Source: a virus. From it: a stretch of DNA of 27,035 nucleotides. Shown one piece after another: positions 16,436 through 22,834 of this stretch (position 1 is its first letter; the number at the start of each line of letters is the position of its first letter). A model generated the notes under the pieces. The model saw only the letters and a program-made list of their open reading frames with translations, searched no databases and was not told the DNA's origin. The stretch spans positions 1 to 27,035 of IMG/VR virus record IMGVR_UViG_3300047455_000115; one strand, 5' to 3'. Position numbers and translations under genes: made by a program.

Positions 16436-16895
16436 CGTTCCAATGCAGGTATTCTGAGTGTATTGAGAAGAACAATTTGTTGTTATCGAAGTTTCCTACA
16501 GGAATGTCTTCGGTGTTAATGATTGTCATAAGTTCTCTGTAACTCAAATCTGCATAGTTTTGGCGTGACCGTGACCAAATCCAAAACCACACATCCAGTT
16601 CGGACGTGTCCCACCACTGTAGCGCACGAATTTTATTAAACTTTACTTTAAGCATTTCGTCGCCACCCATACCCATTACTTCTACTAGGCGAGGGAACCC
16701 GCCGTTAGATAACTGTATGTAGTCGGGAGTAGCTGCAAACGTTTGAGGTATTTGATGTAACTCGAAACCGTCAGGTCGATTAAAGCCGAACCGTTCCCAG
16801 TTTCGTTCTCGTTTCTCGAACTCGCCTTCAGCTTCGTCACCCATAGACTTATATCGTTCTGCATATGGACGTTTGTGGAACTCGGGAGCTTTCAT
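16428..16895 (-). CDS. PD-(D/E)XK-like putative nuclease
   Basis: A 155-residue protein with features of a restriction-fold nuclease: helix-borne acidic residues Asp20/Glu22/Glu24 (MGDEAEGEFEK), TPDYI (Asp58), RLVEVMG (Glu72) and a basic KVKFNK (Lys83-88). The canonical Lys after the second acidic residue is replaced by Met (EVM), so a migrated Lys or an inactive fold is possible. Similar proteins with a 'GFNRP...TPDYI...VEVMGLG' pattern are known in actinobacteriophages. It sits directly after the RusA resolvase (ATGA overlap) and could process recombination or packaging intermediates. Start ATG after GGGAG. Confidence 0.5.
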   Translation of the reverse strand: MKAPEFHKRPYAERYKSMGDEAEGEFEKRERNWERFGFNRPDGFELHQIPQTFAATPDYIQLSNGGFPRLVEVMGMGGDEMLKVKFNKIRALQWWDTSELDVWFWIWSRSRQNYADLSYRELMTIINTEDIPVGNFDNNKLFFSIHSEYLHWNGG

Positions 16896-17230
16896 TTTTT
16901 TCTCCCTACTATTCGGTAAACCATGATGTCGTCGTCATAGGCGACGCCATTCAATGCGTCCTCAACTGCTTTCAAATAGTTAGTTGTATCGCCACGAAGT
17001 TTCGTGTCGCTCTCATCTAGTTCAGAGATAGTTACCTGTGTCCGTTTCGATGTGAACACACAGCTAATAGATATAGGTCCCTCAAATTTGGGGCCATCAT
17101 AATGATTGCGAATGTGTTCTTCGTGTTCCAGTGTGGACTTAGGAGTATACGTTCTGCCTCGTGCGAATCGAGGGCGACCTTTAACCTTTGGTTTCCCAGG
17201 AACAGTGAACTTATATGAGCGTTTAGTCAT
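16892..17230 (-). CDS. rusA: RusA-family Holliday junction resolvase
   Basis: Endodeoxyribonuclease that resolves four-way DNA junctions formed by recombination or replication. The N-terminus has the typical VPGKPKVKGRPRF then TYTPKSTLEHEE pattern. The catalytic region contains RGDTTNYLKAVEDALNGVAYDDD, where the spaced Asp residues and Lys correspond to the RusA metal-binding Asp and Lys. The 112 residues are close to the usual ~120. The start ATG is chosen because it follows GAGG with TACC spacing and overlaps the primase stop by 8 bases; an upstream in-frame start would lie far inside the primase. Confidence 0.85.
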   Translation of the reverse strand: MTKRSYKFTVPGKPKVKGRPRFARGRTYTPKSTLEHEEHIRNHYDGPKFEGPISISCVFTSKRTQVTISELDESDTKLRGDTTNYLKAVEDALNGVAYDDDIMVYRIVGRKK

Positions 17231-18146
17231 GGTACCTCGTTGTTTGGGCAGCCTTAGAAACAATATTTTGTAACTGTTTCTCTCTATCTGCTCTATCTGT
17301 GAACTTTCCAACCCTCTCGTCTAGCCGTCGCAGCCAGTCGATAGCTGCATCTTCTGAATAGTCTTGCCAAAGAAGACTGCTAGCAAAAGCGTACATCGCT
17401 TCTGATCGATCCGAGAACTCTGTTTGTTCCCAGATCGATCTTGCATTCCCCTTAAAGTTGGCATCTTCTCTGTTGCCTGGTTTGTATTGAGGGGCTTTAG
17501 GTTCCGTTGCCTCGAAGAATCGAAGCAACGAGCGAAGCAACCCTGGCGAAGTTCGTGATGCCCATGCAGCGTCAACAAATTCTTCAAGGGAGAAGAAAGA
17601 ATCTGTTTTCGATGGATCATAAACTTCATGGCGGCCAGGGTTACGGTGCTCAGGGTAAGGCAAACGCAAACAGTTGCCTAGAGCACCTTCGTTCAATGAT
17701 GTTTGTTTCGGATACACCTCTTTGGTGGGGACATCCACGACACGACATGCACCTGTCAGAGCTTTACGTGCCACGTTCGCTGCTACTGGTTCAGTTAAAT
17801 AAACCCAAACGTGGTAGCCCTTACTCTTAGAAGTTTCCTTCCAGCTTTGTATCCCTGTCTTCTCCAGAAGAGCGATCAGGTTATCTGCATGGACGCTGGA
17901 GTTTTCTCCATCGTCAAGGTCCACTGCACACCAGTTGACCATCCATACACCATTACGTTTCCATAACGGATATACCCCAAGTGCAAGTTTGCTATTGAGA
18001 TGTTCGTCTATGTACTGAAGGTATTCTTCTCCGTAGCCAAGAGCTACGTTTCCGTCTTCTTCTAACGGATGCACCCATTCTGTTACGTCGGCTAACGCTC
18101 CTCCTTCGTGAAGAGAAGCGAACCTTTCAAGAGTTACTCCACCCAT
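17223..18146 (-). CDS. Archaeo-eukaryotic-type primase (AEP superfamily)
   Basis: Makes primers for DNA replication. The catalytic signature of AEP/primase-polymerase proteins is visible: AVDLDDGE with Asp76 and Asp78, TSKSKGYHVWVYL with the basic/His112 (s-x-H) motif, and CLRLPYPEHRNPGRHE near 159-174 as a third conserved segment. The last 130 residues are helical (SEAMYAFASSLLWQDYSEDA), possibly a PriCT-like helicase-coupling domain. It overlaps the helicase gene by 13 bases, giving a coupled helicase-primase pair. No DNA polymerase is in the window. Confidence 0.8.
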   Translation of the reverse strand: MGGVTLERFASLHEGGALADVTEWVHPLEEDGNVALGYGEEYLQYIDEHLNSKLALGVYPLWKRNGVWMVNWCAVDLDDGENSSVHADNLIALLEKTGIQSWKETSKSKGYHVWVYLTEPVAANVARKALTGACRVVDVPTKEVYPKQTSLNEGALGNCLRLPYPEHRNPGRHEVYDPSKTDSFFSLEEFVDAAWASRTSPGLLRSLLRFFEATEPKAPQYKPGNREDANFKGNARSIWEQTEFSDRSEAMYAFASSLLWQDYSEDAAIDWLRRLDERVGKFTDRADREKQLQNIVSKAAQTTRYHD

Positions 18147-19114
18147 CTGTCATCCCCAGGAATATCGTTCTCATAATATTCTCGCACAAGACCACAGTTC
18201 GGGTCCATGTAATAGTCAATGGGTGGATCTGTGACCTGACAAGGTGGCCTCTTGTTTTTGCAGAGGTCAAGTGAGACAGAGACTGAATGTATTCTTCTTT
18301 CTGCGTCAGAAAGCTTTGGGTCATCTCTCCGTCGGAAAACATTGAGTTGCAGGATTGCGTATTCATCAGCATTGAATTTGCCGTCGTCCATTCCTCTTGA
18401 TGTGCCCCGAGTTGAGCCTTTGCCTGACTGGTGGATTAACCCAACGGGCAGGTTCTCTGTCTCTGCCCATTCCTTTAATCCTTTTAACACTGTTGATACC
18501 CCCTCGTATCCCGATGCTCCTGGGAGTTGTTCGAGGAAGTCAACCATTACGAACCGTGGCTTATGTTGCCAGTAATCTTCGCATTCTCTCATTGCGTTGC
18601 TCATGTCGTTAAACGACAGAGCATTAGGGAAGATTTTGATTCGATCAAGGAAGCCGTACTTGGCTTCTTGGATTTCGTTTATGACTGTTTGGTCTTGCGT
18701 CCGAAGAGCTTCTTCCACTTCAGCAAGATTTCGTTGATATAAGAGTGCATATAGTTTGGATACAACCAGGATCTCGGGTTCATCAGGAGTATAGATCACT
18801 CCGTAAAAGTCTGGATCTTCTAATAGGTTGCGTGCCATTGAGGAAAGCAGCACCGCAGATTTACCGCTGTGTGCTCTGCCTGTTACGACGAGTACGTCGC
18901 TAGGCCAGACTCCTCTCATGCGACTATCGATGTCTTGTAGTCCTAGATGGAAGCAGTCGTGGCTGCCTTTGGCGTATTCAACCCATCGGTCTACTGCCTC
19001 GGATGTTGGCTTAAAGAATTTGTACTGTGGCTCTCCCTCGGGGAGATCGATACCCGCAAGTCGGGCATCGATCTCCTCGGTGGTGAGGGCGACAGCTTCG
19101 TCACCCTCACTCAT
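18134..19114 (-). CDS. DnaB/RecA-like replicative helicase ATPase
   Basis: A hexameric-helicase-type RecA-fold ATPase lacking the N-terminal primase-interaction domain of DnaB. Walker A is GRAHSGKS (79-86), the catalytic acidic pair is TPDEPE (109-114), Walker B is FVMVDFLEQL (188-197), and the sensor-like residues are IHQSGKG (227-233). The C-terminal beta strands (SVSLDLCKNKRP) match the DnaB/KaiC end. The start ATG shares one base with the stop of the preceding gene (TGATG), and the stop lies inside the primase gene, so it is co-translated with both. Confidence 0.82.
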   Translation of the reverse strand: MSEGDEAVALTTEEIDARLAGIDLPEGEPQYKFFKPTSEAVDRWVEYAKGSHDCFHLGLQDIDSRMRGVWPSDVLVVTGRAHSGKSAVLLSSMARNLLEDPDFYGVIYTPDEPEILVVSKLYALLYQRNLAEVEEALRTQDQTVINEIQEAKYGFLDRIKIFPNALSFNDMSNAMRECEDYWQHKPRFVMVDFLEQLPGASGYEGVSTVLKGLKEWAETENLPVGLIHQSGKGSTRGTSRGMDDGKFNADEYAILQLNVFRRRDDPKLSDAERRIHSVSVSLDLCKNKRPPCQVTDPPIDYYMDPNCGLVREYYENDIPGDDRWVE

Positions 19115-19887
19115 CAGTTGCCCTTATAGGCAAATGCTTGTAGCTCTGCCCGACGAGCGATCCAATCCCATTCGATTGCATCTTGTTGGGATTCTCCAAC
19201 GGCTTGGTTCCAGACTTTCAATGGGACATTGCTGTCTCCATCGTTGACCCAGATCCCAACGTCGCGGGATGTTGCTACACCGATGTGTTCCAAAGCGTCC
19301 TTGCTTATCGAGAAGTTGGGGAAGTTCTTCCCTGTCTTCGTCACATCGGTTGATCCGTCAGCGTGTTCCTTGACCTCATACACCTTAAGGGTGTTGCCGT
19401 CATTGGTGTCCCACTGATTCGGATGGAACGCAAGCAAGTTGAAAGCAGCTTGACGTTCGTCTGCACCTTTACCTGTGCAAAACTCGGTGCGCTTATATGT
19501 GCGTCCACTCATCTTGCCACCAGCAGGTCCTGCTTGGGCAGGGGCAGGTGGTGCCGCTACTGAAGCTGCCGTAGGTCCTGACGGACCACTGACACTGGCA
19601 GTCTCTTGCGAGGCGGCGGGGCTTGGACCACTAGCAGGCCTGGAAACGCCGCTTTTCAAGCGTCGCATCACAACCCCATCGGGAGAAAGATCTATCTCCT
19701 GACCTGATTGTTTCAGGACCTCACCTTTAACTTGCTCAAATAAAGAGGATACTTCGGCAAGAATGCCTTCATCCCCCATTGATTCGGGAACTGCCCGCTC
19801 AATGGTGAGCGAGTAGTCCGCTGTTTCATATGGTGCTTCACTAACTTTCTGTGTGAAGCTAACTGTCACCTTTGCTGTGTCAGTCAT
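19114..19887 (-). CDS. Two-domain linker-rich protein between exonuclease and helicase (unknown)
   Basis: A 257-residue protein. The start ATG after an AAAGGTAGAG Shine-Dalgarno is preferred; the longer frame would overlap the exonuclease gene. The N-terminal ~65 residues are beta/alpha (TVSFTQKVSEAPYETADYSL, then SSLFEQVKGEVLK), a pattern I have seen in actinophage proteins adjacent to replication genes. A flexible Ala/Pro/Gly/Ser linker (about 85-125) follows. A second folded domain contains TFCT-like Cys/His-poor segments (RTYKRTEFCTGKGADERQAA, KVYEVKEH, NFSISKDAL, VGIWVNDG). Position and linker suggest an ssDNA-binding or helicase-loading accessory, but there is no motif that proves it. 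Confidence 0.5.
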   Translation of the reverse strand: MTDTAKVTVSFTQKVSEAPYETADYSLTIERAVPESMGDEGILAEVSSLFEQVKGEVLKQSGQEIDLSPDGVVMRRLKSGVSRPASGPSPAASQETASVSGPSGPTAASVAAPPAPAQAGPAGGKMSGRTYKRTEFCTGKGADERQAAFNLLAFHPNQWDTNDGNTLKVYEVKEHADGSTDVTKTGKNFPNFSISKDALEHIGVATSRDVGIWVNDGDSNVPLKVWNQAVGESQQDAIEWDWIARRAELQAFAYKGN

Positions 19888-19903
19888 ATCTCTACCTTTC
19901 TCC

Positions 19904-20671
19904 CTACCAGGGATTTTCTCCGAGGTGTTCACCTCGGCATTTGCCTGCCTGCCAGACAGGACACCATAAAGGAGAGCAATGCCAGCCCTCCCAATTCTGT
20001 GGCCAAGTCTCTGCGTCCGACATTATTGTCGGGACCATCGACCAGCACAGTTCCAGAAAAGCATTCTTATGCTGTTCTGTTCTTTCGATCTCAATTATTT
20101 GAAGCTTCCCATTGGCCATCACACCGAAGTTGAACTCCGTTGCATCCAATGCCCAACTATAGGCATGAGATTGGATATCCCAACGCTTCTTCTCCCAAGC
20201 TTGGTACTCCCTGCCAGGATTCTTCCAATCCCACAGCGCTCCAGACTTATCTACCCAGTCCACAGTGCCAGTAAGAACTAGACGAACGTTACCCCTAACC
20301 CCTATCTCCCTCTCGAAAGGAGTTTCAACTCCAACAGGATCAAGGATGGGAAACAACTCGTCATACCAAACTTTCAGATTGGCTCGAACGACATCAACAA
20401 TCTTCTCGTACTCATGTCTCCACACTTCAACTTCAGATGAGTAACTAACAATAAATTCTTCTGCGACTTCAGTTATCTCTTCCAATGATGGGCGAGGCAT
20501 ACCCGCCATCATTAAACGTCCTGCGTATTCAATCGCTGTGTGGACAGCGTTCCCTCTAAGAAAATCTGTTGTTTCTTTTTGGGATACAAGTCCGAGGCGT
20601 TCCTGCCTCGCTTGTTCAGGGCATCTAAGGAATGTATTAATCCAACTCTGTCGTAAACGTATCTCAATCAT
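19904..20671 (-). CDS. Fe-S cluster PD-(D/E)XK exonuclease (Cas4/RecB-like)
   Basis: A 255-residue nuclease. Motifs in order: LRQSWINTFLRCPEQ with Cys17 (entry of the Cas4/AddB-type fold), GNAVHTAIE with His44, GTVDWVDKSG with Asp138, LWDWKNP with Asp148-x-Lys150 as the D-x-K active site, and WDIQSHAYSWAL with Gln167/Tyr171. Three C-terminal cysteines (Cys232, Cys237, Cys245 in WHCSPLWC and GKC), with Cys17, form the set used to bind a [4Fe-4S] cluster in this group. Such enzymes usually trim DNA ends for recombination. It is the first gene after promoter P1; its Shine-Dalgarno (CAGGGAGATAG) is complementary to a leader hairpin loop. Confidence 0.85.
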   Translation of the reverse strand: MIEIRLRQSWINTFLRCPEQARQERLGLVSQKETTDFLRGNAVHTAIEYAGRLMMAGMPRPSLEEITEVAEEFIVSYSSEVEVWRHEYEKIVDVVRANLKVWYDELFPILDPVGVETPFEREIGVRGNVRLVLTGTVDWVDKSGALWDWKNPGREYQAWEKKRWDIQSHAYSWALDATEFNFGVMANGKLQIIEIERTEQHKNAFLELCWSMVPTIMSDAETWPQNWEGWHCSPLWCPVWQAGKCRGEHLGENPW

Positions 20672-20674
20672 CTA

Positions 20675-20717
20675 TCTCCCTGTTCGGTGGAGCCGTCCCG
20701 CAGGGAGACACGGGACG
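20675..20717 (-). promoter_or_regulatory. Leader hairpin with loop complementary to the exonuclease Shine-Dalgarno
   Basis: On the leader strand a perfect 7-bp stem (CGTCCCG pairing with CGGGACG, positions 20694-20700 and 20711-20717) encloses a 10-nt loop containing TCTCCCTG. This is an exact complement to CAGGGAGA at 20675-20682, the ribosome binding site of the exonuclease gene. The arrangement fits an H-type pseudoknot that could hide the ribosome binding site. The pairing is seen in sequence; regulation is inferred. Confidence 0.45.
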
Positions 20718-20738
20718 ACCCAACCTTGTGACTTCTCC

Positions 20739-20759
20739 ATTTCTAACAGTGTTAGAAAT
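20739..20759. repeat. Palindrome site 1 of 3 (leader of the replication unit)
   Basis: Nine-base arms ATTTCTAAC and GTTAGAAAT are perfect complements around a 3-base centre AGT. The same arms occur at 25646-25664 and 26854-26880, each once in the leader of a leftward unit. The two-fold symmetry and sequence conservation suggest an operator for a dimeric regulator; an RNA hairpin with a triloop is the alternative. Confidence 0.75.
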
Positions 20760-20780
20760 AGAAATTCCCCATTGCTTCAA

Positions 20781-20812
20781 ATGGGGGGAACCCTTTTGGG
20801 GGTTCCCCCCAT
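20781..20812 (-). terminator. Strong hairpin after the HTH gene, terminator-like
   Basis: Thirteen-base perfect arms (ATGGGGGGAACCC and GGGTTCCCCCCAT, 20781-20793 and 20800-20812) around a 6-base loop, 22 bases after the stop of the HTH gene at 20835. It is GC-rich and very stable. The following tract on the transcribed strand is only TTTG-like, so intrinsic termination may be inefficient; a processing or attenuation role is the alternative. It overlaps the start site region of P1. Confidence 0.55.
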
Positions 20813-20838
20813 TTTAACATGGATACAACTAAAGTCAA
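20811..20838 (-). promoter_or_regulatory. Promoter P1 (replication unit)
   Basis: On the minus strand: TTGACT (20833-20838), 16-base spacer, TAAAAT (20811-20816), giving a start near 20804 and a leader of about 130 bases before the exonuclease gene. The -35 contains the TGA stop of the HTH gene. The -10 abuts the terminator-like hairpin. Weaker than P2 by spacing. Confidence 0.5.
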
Positions 20839-21128
20839 ACAACCCCTTCTCCCAGAGGCGGTTCGACTCTATGCAAACGTTCAAATTGTGCACGTTCAAC
20901 CATGTCATGTGTTCTTTGTCGAGACAACCCAATGCTACGTCCAACTCGTGCTTGGTTTCCTTCAGCGTGGACAGCATCTAACAGTGCATGTCTACGCATA
21001 TAACTGGTGAGCTTTGTTTGTTCTCTTAACTGGTTATCTATGTTGTCCAGATGTTTGAGAGCAACCAAAGGATCTGTGTTGTCTACAAACTTTCTTAAAG
21101 TTTCATGCAATTCTTTAGCTGTGCTCAT
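20835..21128 (-). CDS. Small HTH DNA-binding protein
   Basis: A 97-residue protein. Start ATG chosen from the ATGA overlap with the upstream stop. Residues 47-80 (RHALLDAVHAEGNQARVG, then RSIGLSRQRTHDMVERA) fit a helix-turn-helix of the type found in small phage regulators, with a recognition helix near 68-80. The N-terminal helix (KELHETLRKFV, then LKHLDNIDNQLREQ) may dimerise. It is the last gene of unit P2 and lies next to palindrome site 1, so it is a plausible binder of the three palindromes, including autoregulation through P2. This is only an inference. Confidence 0.65.
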   Translation of the reverse strand: MSTAKELHETLRKFVDNTDPLVALKHLDNIDNQLREQTKLTSYMRRHALLDAVHAEGNQARVGRSIGLSRQRTHDMVERAQFERLHRVEPPLGEGVV

Positions 21129-21307
21129 TCGCAGCACTCCCTGTCTTGTTCGTTGTCAGCCCATGTTTCGGCTGCTTGTTCGGCTTCGGCCAGCGTTCCA
21201 AAGAACTGTTTGTAATGGCCGTCTTGGAGGACAACATATCCCGATGTCCTTAACCCTGCTCCTAAGGGGACTACGGTCCCTCTGATCTCATACTTCGATG
21301 CTGTCAT
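21125..21307 (-). CDS. 60-aa protein of unknown function
   Basis: A 60-residue protein starting MTASKYEIRGTVVPLGAGLR. Residues 18-50 (GLRTSGYVVLQDGHYKQFFGT, then LAEAEQAAETWADN) look like a short antiparallel beta sheet plus helix, ending in ECCE. The start follows GGAAGC and overlaps the previous gene by 20 bases; a longer in-frame start would overlap it by about 95 bases. The pattern 'Y.V...DGH....F.TLAEAE..A' occurs in small phage proteins of unknown role. Ends in ATGA overlap with the HTH gene. Confidence 0.6.
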   Translation of the reverse strand: MTASKYEIRGTVVPLGAGLRTSGYVVLQDGHYKQFFGTLAEAEQAAETWADNEQDRECCE

Positions 21308-21521
21308 CGGAGCGAGCTTCCATAATTTGTTCCCTTGTGTAAGCGTCGTGTAGGGGCGCTTTCTTTTCTCTTCTTGGTCCACGTCTTTTCTCTGTTTTCT
21401 CCTTGTTGTATTGGTTCCAAGCAGAACGACATCCCAAACATCTACATCCGTTCCCGTAATGAGAAGCTGAGGGTTTCCCTTTGCAGTTGTATCCGTGTCG
21501 TCTGTTTCTATTGGTCGCCAT
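21288..21521 (-). CDS. Small CRCxxC protein (copy 2)
   Basis: A 77-residue basic protein. RRHGYNCKGKPSASHYGNG then CRCLGCRSAWNQYNKEKT is the typical pattern of small phage proteins in which an 'HG......GC.C..C...W..Y' segment binds zinc (C-x-C-x2-C). The rest is Lys/Arg-rich. It is related to the gene at 21677-21904, separated by one small gene. Start overlaps the upstream stop by 14 bases; AAGG lies about 7 bases before it. Confidence 0.65.
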   Translation of the reverse strand: MATNRNRRHGYNCKGKPSASHYGNGCRCLGCRSAWNQYNKEKTEKRRGPRREKKAPLHDAYTREQIMEARSDDSIEV

Positions 21522-21708
21522 CAGTATCCCTTAGGGGTATGACTTCGGCTTCTTCTTCATTGTTGGCTTCACTTAAGAAGTGATGCATTTTTTCTTCTAA
21601 TCTTTCTGCTCTTTCGAGTAGAAGGACCGCAAGTTTACGGTCGGAATGGATGATGTCATGTGTCTCATCCATCAATTCAATTAGAAGTTCTCCGTTTATA
21701 TGATCCAC
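21508..21708 (-). CDS. Acidic helical protein (66 aa)
   Basis: A 66-residue acidic helical protein of unknown role (GELLIELMDETHDIIHSD, then KLAVLLLERAERLEEKMHHF, then a Glu-rich tail with EVIPLRDTD). The GTG at 21708 is chosen as start because GGAGG (21717-21721) precedes it by eight bases. An ATG 15 bases further upstream has no Shine-Dalgarno and overlaps the preceding gene more. It overlaps the preceding gene by 32 bases. Confidence 0.5.
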   Translation of the reverse strand: MDHINGELLIELMDETHDIIHSDRKLAVLLLERAERLEEKMHHFLSEANNEEEAEVIPLRDTDGDQ

Positions 21709-21904
21709 GAGGTTTTCCTCCATCTGTTAGGGATCTTATGTTTGCTCTTCTTTCTCTTGACAAGTTTTGGTCGTACTCCCAGTCCTCCCATCGTTGTTTG
21801 CATTTGTCGCATCGGCATCCACCTATTGCGTAGGTGGCTATGTACCCATGTTTAACAAAATCTGTTTTATCCCATTTGATTGTGAAGCTGTCTTCGTAGC
21901 TCAT
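21677..21904 (-). CDS. Small CRCxxC protein (copy 1)
   Basis: A 75-residue protein with KHGYIATYAIGGCRCDKCK then QRWEDWEYDQNLSRERR. The 'HG...Y..GGCRC..C...W..Y' layout with three Cys matches the second small CRCxxC protein downstream, so the two look like paralogues. A zinc-binding role is inferred from cysteine spacing. The start ATG follows GAGG at about 6 bases and lies within the end of the HNH gene (38-base overlap). Confidence 0.65.
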   Translation of the reverse strand: MSYEDSFTIKWDKTDFVKHGYIATYAIGGCRCDKCKQRWEDWEYDQNLSRERRANIRSLTDGGKPRGSYKRRTSN

Positions 21905-22493
21905 CGTTGTCCTCTAATAATCTTTCTATCTCTTGTTCTAACTGGTATACGACAACGGAATGCGTACTCGCCTCGAAAGAGTTGTCTTCGCCTGTTACTA
22001 GTTCTAAATGGTTGATGTTGCAGCATCTTGGTTCGTGGCATGTGTGGTGTACCTGCAATCCATGAGGTATGGGACCATTATGGTAAACCCATACCATACG
22101 ATGTGTCAAGGCGTTACGGATTGTGCCTACTCGTTCAGCAATCACCTTGCTATTGACCGCTCCGTATCCACCATTCTGCGTAAAGCCCTGCCAAAGAATG
22201 CAAACAGTTCCATCATCACGAATGATGTGACCAAGCTGAACATGAGCAAACGCAGGATTCAAATACGTTTCAACCCGTTCCTCGAACGTAAGAGTGGTCA
22301 TCAACCTGATAGGAATATCCGTACGAGGTGTCCCGTACTTTAAGAAATGATTCCTGTGCCCATGACACAAAGGAATCTGACCGTCTTTAGATCCAGGCCC
22401 ATCATAAGGCTGCAACGTTCGACGCTCACGTTGGCACTTACTTCCATCAGGAAGTATTGCCCCGCATTCTCCTCTGCTATCCCTAGGTTTCAC
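21867..22493 (-). CDS. HNH endonuclease with N-terminal zinc finger
   Basis: A 208-residue free-standing HNH endonuclease. The GTG start in the GTGA overlap follows GGGAGA at five bases; the longer frame would overlap the preceding gene by 34 bases. The N-terminal Cys10/Cys20 with Cys43-x-His45 is zinc-finger-like. The HNH motif is HRMVWVYHNG (131 onward), VHHTCHEPRCC (148-158) and NHLELVTGEDN (161-171). A C-terminal coiled coil (LEQEIERLLEDNDELRRQL) follows. In phages such proteins are often homing endonucleases or packaging nickases; here it lies in the early unit. Confidence 0.82.
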   Translation of the reverse strand: MKPRDSRGECGAILPDGSKCQRERRTLQPYDGPGSKDGQIPLCHGHRNHFLKYGTPRTDIPIRLMTTLTFEERVETYLNPAFAHVQLGHIIRDDGTVCILWQGFTQNGGYGAVNSKVIAERVGTIRNALTHRMVWVYHNGPIPHGLQVHHTCHEPRCCNINHLELVTGEDNSFEASTHSVVVYQLEQEIERLLEDNDELRRQLHNQMG

Positions 22494-22834
22494 TTGTATC
22501 TCCCACAAGTCCAAAGGTCCCACTTCTCTCGGGTGTGTTCCACTATGTAGAACGCAAACCGAGTTGACTGCTCAACCTCGAAACGTTTATGCCAATAATC
22601 TTCAAAGACATCACCCCAGTAATACTCATTGATCTGGAACAAGCCAGACGATTTCTCAGCCGCCGCATAAGCGCGAGGGTTATGCAAACTCTCACACCAA
22701 GCAACCCCTAACGGCCTCACACACGGATCAAAGTATGCACAAACAACCTCAACTACTTCCGTGTTCTCTGGTGGTGGTTCATGGTTCACTGATGCGAAGT
22801 CAAGTATCGCCCAGATAGCTAACCAAACATTCAT
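22490..22834 (-). CDS. Secreted lysozyme/transglycosylase-like protein
   Basis: A 114-residue protein with a short hydrophobic N-terminus (MNVWLAIWAILDFASV) that could be a signal or membrane anchor. A lysozyme-like domain follows: VAWCESLHNPRAYAAAEKSS with Glu48 as the likely catalytic acid, then SGLFQINEYYW (63-73), the conserved substrate-binding segment, and a C-terminal W..W.C. The domain is small, as in phage transglycosylase or Rpf-like proteins. It lies in the early leftward unit, apart from the late endolysin, so its role may be entry, host-wall modification or a second lysis activity. ATGA overlap with the upstream gene. Confidence 0.65.
   Translation of the reverse strand: MNVWLAIWAILDFASVNHEPPPENTEVVEVVCAYFDPCVRPLGVAWCESLHNPRAYAAAEKSSGLFQINEYYWGDVFEDYWHKRFEVEQSTRFAFYIVEHTREKWDLWTCGRYK

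Noticed and set aside
18482-18498. TTTTAACACTGTTGAT, resembling the core of palindrome site 1
   Set aside because: The outer arms do not pair and it lies in the helicase coding region away from any gene start.
20866-20884. GGTTCGACTC resembling a tRNA T-arm
   Set aside because: It is inside the HTH gene; no acceptor or anticodon stem could be fitted around it.
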